NCBI GenBank assembly: GCA_913054135.1
Contig: CAJXJK010000007.1
Location: 168,515 to 232,514, forward strand
Origin: an uncultured Flavobacteriales bacterium
GTDB lineage: Bacteria > Bacteroidota > Bacteroidia > Flavobacteriales_D > Crocinitomicaceae
Reading direction: 5' to 3'
DNA: 64,000 nt
The position numbers were made by a program, and so were the translations under genes. Positions 50,527 through 59,187 of this stretch are shown in pieces. Each line of letters begins with the position of its first letter. The first letter of the stretch is position 1. Below the pieces are notes generated by a model, which was given only the letters and a program-made list of their open reading frames with translations, did not search any database and was not told the origin of the DNA.

Positions 50527-51434
50527 TGTCACTGAAATTAACCATCATAGGATCAGGTTCAGCTGTACCAACTATTGGTAGAGGCGTTACTTCACAATAT
50601 CTGAACTTTAATGAAAGACGGTTTTTGATTGATTGCGGAGAAGGAACTCAGCTTCAATTACGTAAGTACAAAGTTAAATTTCAACGACTTCAAGCCATAT
50701 TCATATCTCACCTGCACGGTGATCATTATTTAGGTTTGGTAGGTCTCTTGTCTTCCATGAGCTTATTGGGAAGGACAAAAAAGTTGAGCATATATGGCCC
50801 GTCTGAATTAGAAGAGCTTTTACGAATTCAATTTAAGGTTGCCGCAATTCATTTCAATTTTGAACTAGAATTCATTCATCTTGAAAAAGATGTTGACGCC
50901 ATAGTTTTTGAGGATAAAATAATCAGTGTACGAGCGTTTCCGGTTAAGCACAGGATAGCATGTTGGGGATTTAGGTTTGATGAGAAGAAAAAGGAAAAAA
51001 ACGTAAATCCGTCAAAAATTGAGGAACATTCATTAAATCTTGAAGAAATTTTAGCTGTAAAAAGGGGGCAAGATGTTGTTAGAGAAGCTTCATACTTGAG
51101 AAACGAAGAACTGACATTAGCAGATGCTAAACTCGTTTCATATGCTTTTAGCTCTGATACCACCTATTTTTCAAAAATGGCAGAATATGTTAGCGGGGTT
51201 GATCTCTTATATCACGAAGCAACATTTCTTGAAAAGCATGCTGATAGGGCAAGAGCCACCAAACATTCAACTGCTTTACAAGCTGCGCAGGTAGCAAAAG
51301 ATGGAGGCGTTGGAAAGTTGATTCTGGGTCATTTCTCTGCTAGATATAAAGATGGACAGGAAATAGAAGATGAAGCAAAAACCATTTTTATGAATACTCA
51401 AGCCGTAAATGATGGTGACGAATTCAATCTGTAA
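50526..51434 (+). CDS. rnz: Ribonuclease Z
   Basis: 302 aa from the ATG at 50526. Metallo-beta-lactamase fold: IIGSGSAVPTIGRGVTSQYL, FISHLHGDHYLGLVGLL (zinc ligands), VKHRIACWGFRF, FSSDTTYF, LYHEATFLEKHADRARATKHSTALQAA, LILGHFSARY. Cuts the 3' trailer of tRNA precursors. Coupled to the lipoprotein gene, a neighbour pair without obvious functional link. Confidence 0.95.
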   Translation: MSLKLTIIGSGSAVPTIGRGVTSQYLNFNERRFLIDCGEGTQLQLRKYKVKFQRLQAIFISHLHGDHYLGLVGLLSSMSLLGRTKKLSIYGPSELEELLRIQFKVAAIHFNFELEFIHLEKDVDAIVFEDKIISVRAFPVKHRIACWGFRFDEKKKEKNVNPSKIEEHSLNLEEILAVKRGQDVVREASYLRNEELTLADAKLVSYAFSSDTTYFSKMAEYVSGVDLLYHEATFLEKHADRARATKHSTALQAAQVAKDGGVGKLILGHFSARYKDGQEIEDEAKTIFMNTQAVNDGDEFNL

Positions 51435-51467
51435 AAGCTTCGTGCAGAGCGGTCTAAATGTTTAAAC

Positions 51468-51490
51468 AGCAAACCTTTTGCTCTTTTTTT
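51468..51490 (+). terminator. Terminator downstream of rnz
   Basis: Stem AGCAAA (51468-51473) / TTTGCT (51477-51482) with a T-run directly after. Short stem, but well placed. Confidence 0.6.
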
Positions 51491-51504
51491 CGTTTATATA
51501 GTAG

Positions 51505-51954
51505 ATGAAACGACTCAATTGGACATATGGTCTATTGCTAGTTCTACTTTCAACGTCTTGCACAAAATCAGAGGTTAATACCAAGAATTTAGGCAAACAA
51601 GGAAGGTGGATGGTCACTGTTTTGAATATTGGCTCTAATACGAATGTTCAATTGCCGACCTTTGTCTTTCAACCATCTGAAGATCCTGAAGTGTTAACTG
51701 ATGGAACTTGGATTCACAATGATAATTCTCAAGCAGCTCTGAGATGGCGATTCAATTATTATGCCGGGACCTTTTCAATTTTAATCAATGAAAATGTAGA
51801 GCAAGACGAGACCTCTAAGGCCTTTGTGCAATGCAATAATCTATCAGGCGAATACAATATTATTACTGAGAAAAAGAAGTTGTTTGAATTTGAAAGTATG
51901 ACAACTAATGGCTACGGCTCAATACCTGTGTTTATTCAGATTCAACCGGCCTAA
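51505..51954 (+). CDS. Small lipoprotein of unknown function
   Basis: 149 aa. Lipoprotein signal (WTYGLLLVLLSTSC, lipobox LSTSC). Mature part is beta-rich (GRWMVTVLNIGSNTNVQLPTFVFQ; LRWRFNYYAGTFSILINENV; LFEFESMTTNGYG), lipocalin-like in rhythm but too short and without recognisable family. The last 23 bases overlap the convergent helicase gene. Confidence 0.75.
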   Translation: MKRLNWTYGLLLVLLSTSCTKSEVNTKNLGKQGRWMVTVLNIGSNTNVQLPTFVFQPSEDPEVLTDGTWIHNDNSQAALRWRFNYYAGTFSILINENVEQDETSKAFVQCNNLSGEYNIITEKKKLFEFESMTTNGYGSIPVFIQIQPA

Positions 51955-54900
51955 CTCTTAGGCTTTCGGTATAAAATATTTCACCTCTTACTTTTTTGTC
52001 TTCAATTTCGCTCATGAGTTGAATGTACTCTCTCACTTGTTTCTCGTGCTTTTCCTCATCCTCTTCACCTGTTTTGTAATCTACAACAACAATCTCATTT
52101 TCATGATAAATTATTTTGTCAGGAATGTGCATTTTTCCTAACTCGTCTAGAATTATTCTTTCGTTGAAGACTTGTTTCTCACTGAAGTATGATGTGAAGT
52201 GATCAGAAGTGAATAAGCGATTGAGATCAGACTTCAGTTTTGGTAAATTTACAGGAGAGATTAAGCCCTTGTGCAAACAAGCCATTAATGCGTCATCACT
52301 TTCATTGGGTGCTTGAATTTTTGATAATACCAAGTGAAGTTCTGTTCCGTATCTTCTTTTGTCATCTAAGTTTTCAAAAGACACTTCATGTTCACCTTTT
52401 AAACTGAACTTCGTTCTATCCATCTTGTCTTTAATGATGCTAAATGAAAAAGGTTCGGCAAGTTCTGTATCAGTTCCAACTTTGCGAACAAATTCTCCCA
52501 TACAAGCGAGATCGTCTGAAGTTTTTGAAATAGTCAATGTTGGATCAGTATCTAAAAATGGTTTTAGCCACTTAACTACTGGAGAACTTGCTTTTTTGCT
52601 ATCTCCTGAAACAAACAAAGCTGTCTCAGCTCTGGTAAAGGCAACATAAACCATGTTAATATGATCAAGGATGTTTTTGTCATCTTCAGCTTTCATGGCG
52701 TCTCCATGCTTTGTCAAAAGCGTATTTTTAGATGGCGTTAGGGAGTACGAAGGAACAAGATGGTCATCATCTGCCATCCATAGATCTGATTTGTTCTTAC
52801 TCATATCCCAATCTAAGAATGGACAAATCACTATTGGGAACTCTAATCCTTTCGATTTATGAAAAGTCATGACTTGAACAGCCTCTGTTCCGGCCGGACT
52901 CGTCACAGATTCCTTGAATCCCTTCTCATGAAACCACTGAATAAATGATCTAATATTGGTGCTTGATTTTTTCTCAAACTGATGCACCTGCTCTAAAAAG
53001 TATTGGACGTAAGGATTATTGTCTAACTCAACATCAAAGGCTGCGATTAGGTGTTCAACATATTCATAAAAACTATGGAAATCTTCAAGAGCAGAGAAGT
53101 TGCAATCAATTTTCTTAAATAATTTTCGAATATCAACTGCTCCATTTGCCAGCTCTAACCATAATGAATTAGGGTCTATCTCGCTCTTTATCATGCTTAA
53201 ATGCTCAACACATTTCTTCTGATGATTTAAATTTCTTTGAGAGGTGACCGCCGATAAAAGGGCAACAAGAAACTTTACATGAGCATCTTTGTTCACCCAC
53301 AAGCTATCTTGAGATATTACTTTAATGCCGTTTTCTGAAAGGAATTTTGCGATAACCGAACCGGTAGAATTTCTTCGAACCAAAATTGATATATCATTAA
53401 GCTTGTAGCCTTGCTCTAAAGACTTTTTGACTACCTCAAGACAGTAGTTGTTTTGTTCGTCTTCATCCAATCCTTCTTGCAAGTTGAACTCTAAATATCC
53501 TTTGAAATCTTTTTTGGCAAGCTGTGATCCATCCCTGTAAATTCGTTGAACATACTCTGAGTTTGAGGCAGCCAAATACTCAAAAAAGGCATTGTTAAAT
53601 GCCACTATTTCAGGAGCAGATCTGTAATTATGTTTTAGCGTATTCACCTCACCTTCATCTGAGAACTTTTGTTGAGCTTCTGCTATAGATTCAATTGTGT
53701 CGGCATCTGGCAATTGGTCAGGAAGGTTTACAAATTGGTCAACTTCACCATTTCTCCATCTGTAAATTGCCTGTTTACCATCACCTACTATTAGGTTGGT
53801 TTGTTTGCTGGCAAGTGAGTTGTGTAAAAGCGGAATCAAGTTTAACCATTGCAAGTGGCTGGTGTCTTGAAATTCATCCAATAAAAAATGATCATATCTA
53901 ACCCCCAGTCGCTCGTAAATGAAAGGAACCGGCTCTTCAGCTATCAGCTTTGCGATCTCTTTATAAAAGTCTGAAATCAATAAAATATTGTCCTCTTTTT
54001 TAACCTCTTCAGTGAATGTTAGAATATGATTCATTAAAGAAAGGTTGCTCAAATTTTTCAGAATCTCCTTATTGAGGATATAGCTTGGATATTCGTCTTG
54101 CCAAAAATCTAGAATTTGTTGTCCGAATTGTCCTAAATCATTTGAAAAGCTTTCAACCAAATCTTTATTCGGACTTTTCTTATTGCCTTGAATTCCTTCT
54201 GCAATATGTTCTCTATGTCTGTTTGATGGTCCATCATCAGCCCTAATAGCAGAGAGTTTTTTTGAGCTGAACTTTGTGAAAAGTCCGAAAACACTAGTGT
54301 TAGTGTAGTGGAAGTCGCCCATTTCTAAACCATTTATTTTAATGAACTCTAGGGCGTCATCAGCAATCTTTTTCACCTTTCTTTCTAAGACTTTTTGCTC
54401 TTCTGAAACTTCTTTTCTTACCTCAATGAATCGTTTGGAATCATAGCCTTTTAATCTGTTGATGGCGTCAATGGCGTCTTCTTTAAACAATGCTGATGAA
54501 AATTCAAACAATTGTTTTTTGAAGTTCCACGACTTATCATCTTTCAAATTTGAGTTGGCATAACTGACCATCAAATCGGTCAGTTCTTTTTGCCTTCCAA
54601 TTTGATCAAAAAGCAAATCAGTAACGTTTTTACGAAGACTTGTTAAATCAAGCTCTACATCAAAATCTAAAGATAGACCAAGCTCTTTGGCGAAGGTTCT
54701 AATTACTTTATGCGTGAACTTATCAATGGTCATCACTGAGAACATGCCGTAATTATGTAAAATAGCATTCAGTGATTTAGAAGCTCTTTCAGTTAAAACA
54801 TATAATGATACTCCAAAATCATCTGCAATTTTTTGTCCTTCTGAAATCTCTTCTGGCGTTTTTTTGATTGGATCTTTGCTGAGCTCTTTGAGCTTTTGAA

Positions 54901-55099
54901 TTATCCGTTCTTTCATCTCATTGGCAGCTTTATTTGTAAAGGTCATGGCAAGTACTTTTCTAAAGTTCTTTTCATTTTTATCCTTCAAAATAATTCGCAA
55001 ATATTCGTTCACCAAAGTATAGGTTTTACCCGAGCCTGCTGAAGCATTGTATATTTGAAGTGCCTTGTTTGAGATAATTCTGAATTTGGATTTGAAGAT
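51932..55099 (-). CDS. UvrD/Rep-type helicase-nuclease (AddA/RecB-like); start codon unclear
   Basis: The first conventional start (TTG 55015) would remove Walker A, which is present upstream in frame (IYNASAGSGKTYTLVNEYL) with no ATG/GTG/TTG before the stop at 55121; I extend to ATC at 55099, about 1055 aa. SF1 motifs: Ia AMTFTNKAANEMKERI, II LLDEFQDTSHLQW, III VGDGKQAIYRWRNGE, IV KHNYRSAPEI, V VMTFHKSKGLEFPIVI, VI MVYVAFTRAETALFVSGD. The C-terminal PD-(D/E)xK nuclease is visible (PDKIIYHENEIVVVDYKTGE ... QVREYIQ). Such fused proteins do double-strand break end processing with an AddB-like partner; none is in this window. Divergent from the barrel gene. Confidence 0.9.
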   Translation of the reverse strand: MFKSKFRIISNKALQIYNASAGSGKTYTLVNEYLRIILKDKNEKNFRKVLAMTFTNKAANEMKERIIQKLKELSKDPIKKTPEEISEGQKIADDFGVSLYVLTERASKSLNAILHNYGMFSVMTIDKFTHKVIRTFAKELGLSLDFDVELDLTSLRKNVTDLLFDQIGRQKELTDLMVSYANSNLKDDKSWNFKKQLFEFSSALFKEDAIDAINRLKGYDSKRFIEVRKEVSEEQKVLERKVKKIADDALEFIKINGLEMGDFHYTNTSVFGLFTKFSSKKLSAIRADDGPSNRHREHIAEGIQGNKKSPNKDLVESFSNDLGQFGQQILDFWQDEYPSYILNKEILKNLSNLSLMNHILTFTEEVKKEDNILLISDFYKEIAKLIAEEPVPFIYERLGVRYDHFLLDEFQDTSHLQWLNLIPLLHNSLASKQTNLIVGDGKQAIYRWRNGEVDQFVNLPDQLPDADTIESIAEAQQKFSDEGEVNTLKHNYRSAPEIVAFNNAFFEYLAASNSEYVQRIYRDGSQLAKKDFKGYLEFNLQEGLDEDEQNNYCLEVVKKSLEQGYKLNDISILVRRNSTGSVIAKFLSENGIKVISQDSLWVNKDAHVKFLVALLSAVTSQRNLNHQKKCVEHLSMIKSEIDPNSLWLELANGAVDIRKLFKKIDCNFSALEDFHSFYEYVEHLIAAFDVELDNNPYVQYFLEQVHQFEKKSSTNIRSFIQWFHEKGFKESVTSPAGTEAVQVMTFHKSKGLEFPIVICPFLDWDMSKNKSDLWMADDDHLVPSYSLTPSKNTLLTKHGDAMKAEDDKNILDHINMVYVAFTRAETALFVSGDSKKASSPVVKWLKPFLDTDPTLTISKTSDDLACMGEFVRKVGTDTELAEPFSFSIIKDKMDRTKFSLKGEHEVSFENLDDKRRYGTELHLVLSKIQAPNESDDALMACLHKGLISPVNLPKLKSDLNRLFTSDHFTSYFSEKQVFNERIILDELGKMHIPDKIIYHENEIVVVDYKTGEEDEEKHEKQVREYIQLMSEIEDKKVRGEIFYTESLRVRPVESE

Positions 55100-55135
55100 A
55101 GGTAATTTAGATTCTAATCCCTAACTTAGTGCACT

Positions 55136-55948
55136 GTGAAAAAACTCTTACTTATCCTCCTTTTTTCGATCAGCCTAAACAGCTTCGGACAAGTCTACTC
55201 TCAAATTGGAGCAAGATCAAATGCCCTAGGGAACGCAACTCTCTCATTGAATGATGTTTGGTCGGTATATAACAACCCAGGAGCCTTTGGCTCACTAGAA
55301 CATACTGCAGTTGGTGTCTCATATGAGAACCGTTTTTTAATCAAAGAAATGTCAACGCAGTCTTTGGCATTTGGGTACCATACTGAAAATGCTGGAAATT
55401 TCGGCGTTCACTTTCAGCAATATGGATTTAACTTTTATCGTGAAATGCAAGGTGGGATTACATATGGAATGAAATTTTATGATAATTTTTCTGGTGGTGT
55501 GTCAATCAACTATCACAGAATTGCTTTAGGTGAAACTTATGGTGTGAAGAATTCTGTTTCGGCAGCTTTAGGTTTATTTTATGAGATGAATGATTTGCTA
55601 AGCTTTAGTATGCGGGTGAATAATTTGAACAGAGCAAAGCTTGCTGCTGATCAAGATGAACGCCTTCCAACAACCTTTGGATTGGGCCTTATTTATTCGT
55701 TCTCTGAAAAAGCATTTTGGACAGTTGAAGCCGAAAAAGATTTGGTACATCCGCTTAACATCAAGTCTGGAATTGAGGTTCAACCACATGAAATTTTTGC
55801 CATTAGATTAGGTGTTAATTCTTATCCATTTCAAGCTTCGTTCGGCTTTGGTTTAAAGTTCGGAGATTTTCATTTAGACATGGCAAGTATGTGGCATGCT
55901 CAACTAGGATTGAGCCCTTCTGCTGGAATTCATTACGAATTTAAATAG
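55136..55948 (+). CDS. Outer-membrane beta-barrel protein (PorV/PorQ-like family)
   Basis: 270 aa from GTG at 55136. Signal peptide (LLLILLFSISLNSFGQ), then GARSNALGNATLSLNDVWSVYNNPGAFGSLEHTAVGVSYENRF, the N-terminal pattern of FadL-like barrels related to PorV/PorQ, followed by regular amphipathic strands to the C-terminal aromatic-rich end (GLSPSAGIHYEFK). It overlaps the next gene by one base (TAGTG), so the two are coupled. A link with type IX secretion or with surface export is possible but not shown. Confidence 0.78.
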   Translation: MKKLLLILLFSISLNSFGQVYSQIGARSNALGNATLSLNDVWSVYNNPGAFGSLEHTAVGVSYENRFLIKEMSTQSLAFGYHTENAGNFGVHFQQYGFNFYREMQGGITYGMKFYDNFSGGVSINYHRIALGETYGVKNSVSAALGLFYEMNDLLSFSMRVNNLNRAKLAADQDERLPTTFGLGLIYSFSEKAFWTVEAEKDLVHPLNIKSGIEVQPHEIFAIRLGVNSYPFQASFGFGLKFGDFHLDMASMWHAQLGLSPSAGIHYEFK

Positions 55949-58023
55949 TGAGGATATTTTTACTCATATCGTTTTCATTTGTAGTTCTTACTGTCTTTGG
56001 TCAGGAGGAAGAGGAAAAGCAAAAAATTATTGAAGCGAGGATTGAATTCATTGGTGATAACCTTGAAGATTCTGATATTGACTTAACCACTTATTTTGAC
56101 GACCTCTACTTCTTTTTTGACAATCCGGTGAACTTGAATAAGACAGATTATGATGAGTTAAAAAGGCTTCACCTCTTTTCTGACATTCAAATTCAAGCTA
56201 TTCTTAATTACCTTTCAATGCATGGCAACATGATTACCATTTTTGAATTGAATGCTGTTGAGACGGTTGATATGGAAACCATTCAAATGGCTTTGCCTTT
56301 TTTAACTGTGGGCGAAGGCGAGCAGAAAAAATTTAAATGGAGCAATGCTTTCAAATACGGTAAACAAGAGATTTTCTTAAGATATCAGAGAGACTTAGTG
56401 CAAAAAGCAGGATATAAAGAAGTTGATGATTCAACTCTTGCCGCTAATCCGAACAAACAATATTTGGGATCTCCTGACAAGTACTATTTGAGATATAGAA
56501 ACACCTATAAAGACAGAATTTCGTGGGGCTTAACAGCTGAAAAGGATGCCGGAGAAGAATTTTTCAGAGGGAATAATAAGGCTGGCTTTGATTACTATTC
56601 AGCTCATTTGTTCTTTAAAGATTTATGGAAGTTTAAACAAGTAGCCCTTGGTGATTTTCAGGTGAATTTCGGGCAGGGATTAACCATGTGGTCAGGCTTC
56701 GGAATGGGAAAATCTGCTGACATATTTAGTGGTCGTAGATTCGCTTATGGGCTAAAGCCATATACATCTGTAAATGAAACTCAATTTTTAAGAGGTGCAG
56801 GTGTCACTGCCGGATTTGGAGAGAAAGTGGATGTAACAGTTTTTGGATCTTATAAAAAAATAGATGGAAACTTAAATGAAGTTGATTCAACTGATTTGTT
56901 TGATAACAGTTTCAGTTCATTTCAAATTTCAGGCCTTCACAGAACTGTGAACGAAATGTCAAATAAGCAAGGAGTAGGGCAGCTGATTACAGGGGGTGAA
57001 GTTTCATATAAAGCCAAAGCATTTAGGTTAGGACTAGCCAGTGTTTATACAAAGTATGACCAGCCTTTAGATCCGAATCAACAACCTTATCAGGCTTACA
57101 AATTTTCAGGAGATGAATTGCTTACCTCTGGTTTAAACTACAGATGGTTCATTCGTAAACTTTCATTTTTTGGTGAAGCTTCTGTTTCAGACAACATGAG
57201 GTTGGGAACAGTGAATGGTGTGACATGGCATGCTGATCCTAAATTGGATTTAGTAGCTATTTTCAGGTCGTATGATAAAGGCTTTCAATCACTTTACAGT
57301 GTTGGATTCGGAGAGTCTTCAGACAATACCTCAGAAATGGGATTGTACATTGGTTTGCAAGCCAGATTATCTAAGCGAATTTCGGTTTCGGCTTATTACG
57401 ATCAGTTCAAGTATACGTACCTTAAATGGTTAACTGATGATCGATCTGAGGGGAGAGAGTTTTTTGCTCAGATGGATTTTAAGGTAAACAGAAGATCTAG
57501 TTTTCAAATTAGAATTCGAAACAAGATACAAGACCGAAATACAAGAGATGAGGTGACTGGTATTGATGGGCAAGTTCAGTTGAACAAAACAAATTTCAGA
57601 ATAAATTATGATCAAAGAATCAATTCTCAAATATCTTTAAAGTCTAGAATAGAATGGACGAGATATTTGTATGATGATGACAAAAGCAATGGTATTCTTC
57701 TTTTTCAAGATATTGTATATCGCTTTAAAAAGGTGCCATTAAAAATCTATAGCCGACTAGCAATTTTTGATGCCGAATCATATGATGCTAGAATCTATGC
57801 TTATGAAAATGATTTGCTCTATGTCTTCTCAATACCTTCTTATTATAATCGCGGCATGAGAACTTACTTGATGGCTAAATATAAAATTGGTAGAAGCATA
57901 GATATTTGGGCTCGTTTCGGACTTTGGTCGTATGACAATGTAGAAACTATTTCATCAGGACTTGAAGAGATTGAAGGTTCAAGAAAAATGGACTTTAAGC
58001 TTCAAATGAAGATTAGGCTTTAA
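55948..58023 (+). CDS. Helix-hairpin-helix outer-membrane protein
   Basis: 691 aa from GTG. Signal peptide (FLLISFSFVVLTVFGQ), acidic linker, then two ComEA-like helix-hairpin-helix repeats (~55-125: PVNLNKTDYDELKRLHLFSDIQIQAILNYLSMHGNMITIFELNAVETVDMETIQMALPFL), and a long C-terminal part of amphipathic strands (e.g. YLRYRNTYKDRISWGLTAEKD; GSYKKIDGNLNEVD; RMDFKLQMKIRL end) that fits an outer-membrane barrel of ~20+ strands. HhH-plus-barrel proteins are widespread in Bacteroidota; function unknown. Four-base 3' overlap with aroB. Confidence 0.82.
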   Translation: MRIFLLISFSFVVLTVFGQEEEEKQKIIEARIEFIGDNLEDSDIDLTTYFDDLYFFFDNPVNLNKTDYDELKRLHLFSDIQIQAILNYLSMHGNMITIFELNAVETVDMETIQMALPFLTVGEGEQKKFKWSNAFKYGKQEIFLRYQRDLVQKAGYKEVDDSTLAANPNKQYLGSPDKYYLRYRNTYKDRISWGLTAEKDAGEEFFRGNNKAGFDYYSAHLFFKDLWKFKQVALGDFQVNFGQGLTMWSGFGMGKSADIFSGRRFAYGLKPYTSVNETQFLRGAGVTAGFGEKVDVTVFGSYKKIDGNLNEVDSTDLFDNSFSSFQISGLHRTVNEMSNKQGVGQLITGGEVSYKAKAFRLGLASVYTKYDQPLDPNQQPYQAYKFSGDELLTSGLNYRWFIRKLSFFGEASVSDNMRLGTVNGVTWHADPKLDLVAIFRSYDKGFQSLYSVGFGESSDNTSEMGLYIGLQARLSKRISVSAYYDQFKYTYLKWLTDDRSEGREFFAQMDFKVNRRSSFQIRIRNKIQDRNTRDEVTGIDGQVQLNKTNFRINYDQRINSQISLKSRIEWTRYLYDDDKSNGILLFQDIVYRFKKVPLKIYSRLAIFDAESYDARIYAYENDLLYVFSIPSYYNRGMRTYLMAKYKIGRSIDIWARFGLWSYDNVETISSGLEEIEGSRKMDFKLQMKIRL

Positions 58024-59087
58024 TCGATCAAAGTCTTCAGAGCATCTAATATTTCTACATCAGTTGCTCCTTGATCATAAATACCTTTCCCAATTTCAGA
58101 GATAAATGAGAACTGAATATGTCCGTTCTTATTCTTTTTGTCATTGTACATCAACTTTAGTATCGCCTTGAAATCTTTACTCTCAATTTCACATTTCGGA
58201 TAGTAAGTATCAATAAAAGCAGCAATACTCTCGTATGCTGTTTGAGACAACAGTCCTTGTTTGTAAGCAATAAAAGATTCGGCTTTCATCCCCCAAGCAA
58301 CAGCAAATCCATGTAAAGTTGGCGTCTCTTTTTCTAACAAAAAACCTTCAATTCCGTGTCCAATGGTGTGTCCGAAGTTTAATGTTTTTCTCACCCCAGA
58401 TTCCTTATGGTCTTGCACCACAACATCTCTCTTAATCTTTACTGATGTTCTGATCAGCTTAAGACGTCCTTTTGGATTTGAAGGGTCAAAAGATTGTAAA
58501 TCTTTCCAATGTGAAGGGTCTGATATTAAGCCGTGTTTCAGCATTTCGGCTAAACCAGATTGAAGTTGTTTCTCATCCAATGTTTTCAAAAACTGGTCAT
58601 CAATAAATACATGAGCAGCATCTGAAAAAACACCAATTTGATTTTTGAAGGGACCTAAATCAACTCCTGTTTTCCCGCCTACTGATGCATCAACTTGAGA
58701 GAGAAGGGTGGTAGGAATGTTAATGAATGAGAGACCTCTTTTGTATAGACTTGCTATGAATCCGCCCATATCAGTAATAACGCCGCCACCAAAATTAATG
58801 ATGACATCTCCTCTTCCAATTTCATATTCGCTTAGTGCTTCCCAAATTTGAGCGCAAACATCTATTGTCTTAAAAGCTTCTCCTTCAGGAATCTGAATAA
58901 TCTCTGCTTTTGATAATTGAGAGTGAGAGGTCACTAATTGTTCAATCCAAATTGATCCAACAGTTTCATCCGTTAAGATGATTTTTTTCGCATCTGGATA
59001 TTCATTCTGTAAGACCTCATTGAGTCCAACTGTCTGTAAATCACCAAAGTGAATTTTAGAATTATTATAGCTAAGCTGTTCTAACAC
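58020..59087 (-). CDS. aroB: 3-dehydroquinate synthase
   Basis: 355 aa from GTG at 59087. NAD and Zn-dependent second step of the shikimate pathway. Motifs: TDETVGSIW, GEAFKTIDVCAQIWEAL, NFGGGVITDMGGFIAS, RGLSFINIPTTLLSQVDASVGGKTGVDL, LAEMLKHGLI, TLNFGHTIGHGIEGF (zinc His), LHGFAVAWGM. Divergent from proline dehydrogenase. Confidence 0.96.
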   Translation of the reverse strand: MLEQLSYNNSKIHFGDLQTVGLNEVLQNEYPDAKKIILTDETVGSIWIEQLVTSHSQLSKAEIIQIPEGEAFKTIDVCAQIWEALSEYEIGRGDVIINFGGGVITDMGGFIASLYKRGLSFINIPTTLLSQVDASVGGKTGVDLGPFKNQIGVFSDAAHVFIDDQFLKTLDEKQLQSGLAEMLKHGLISDPSHWKDLQSFDPSNPKGRLKLIRTSVKIKRDVVVQDHKESGVRKTLNFGHTIGHGIEGFLLEKETPTLHGFAVAWGMKAESFIAYKQGLLSQTAYESIAAFIDTYYPKCEIESKDFKAILKLMYNDKKNKNGHIQFSFISEIGKGIYDQGATDVEILDALKTLID

Positions 59088-59187
59088 AATTCAAAGTTAA
59101 TTATCCGACTGATTTGGGAGTACATTTTGGCAAAGATTTTTCACCTCTAAGTGTCATCCACATTTGGAAAATACTCATATTTGTAAC

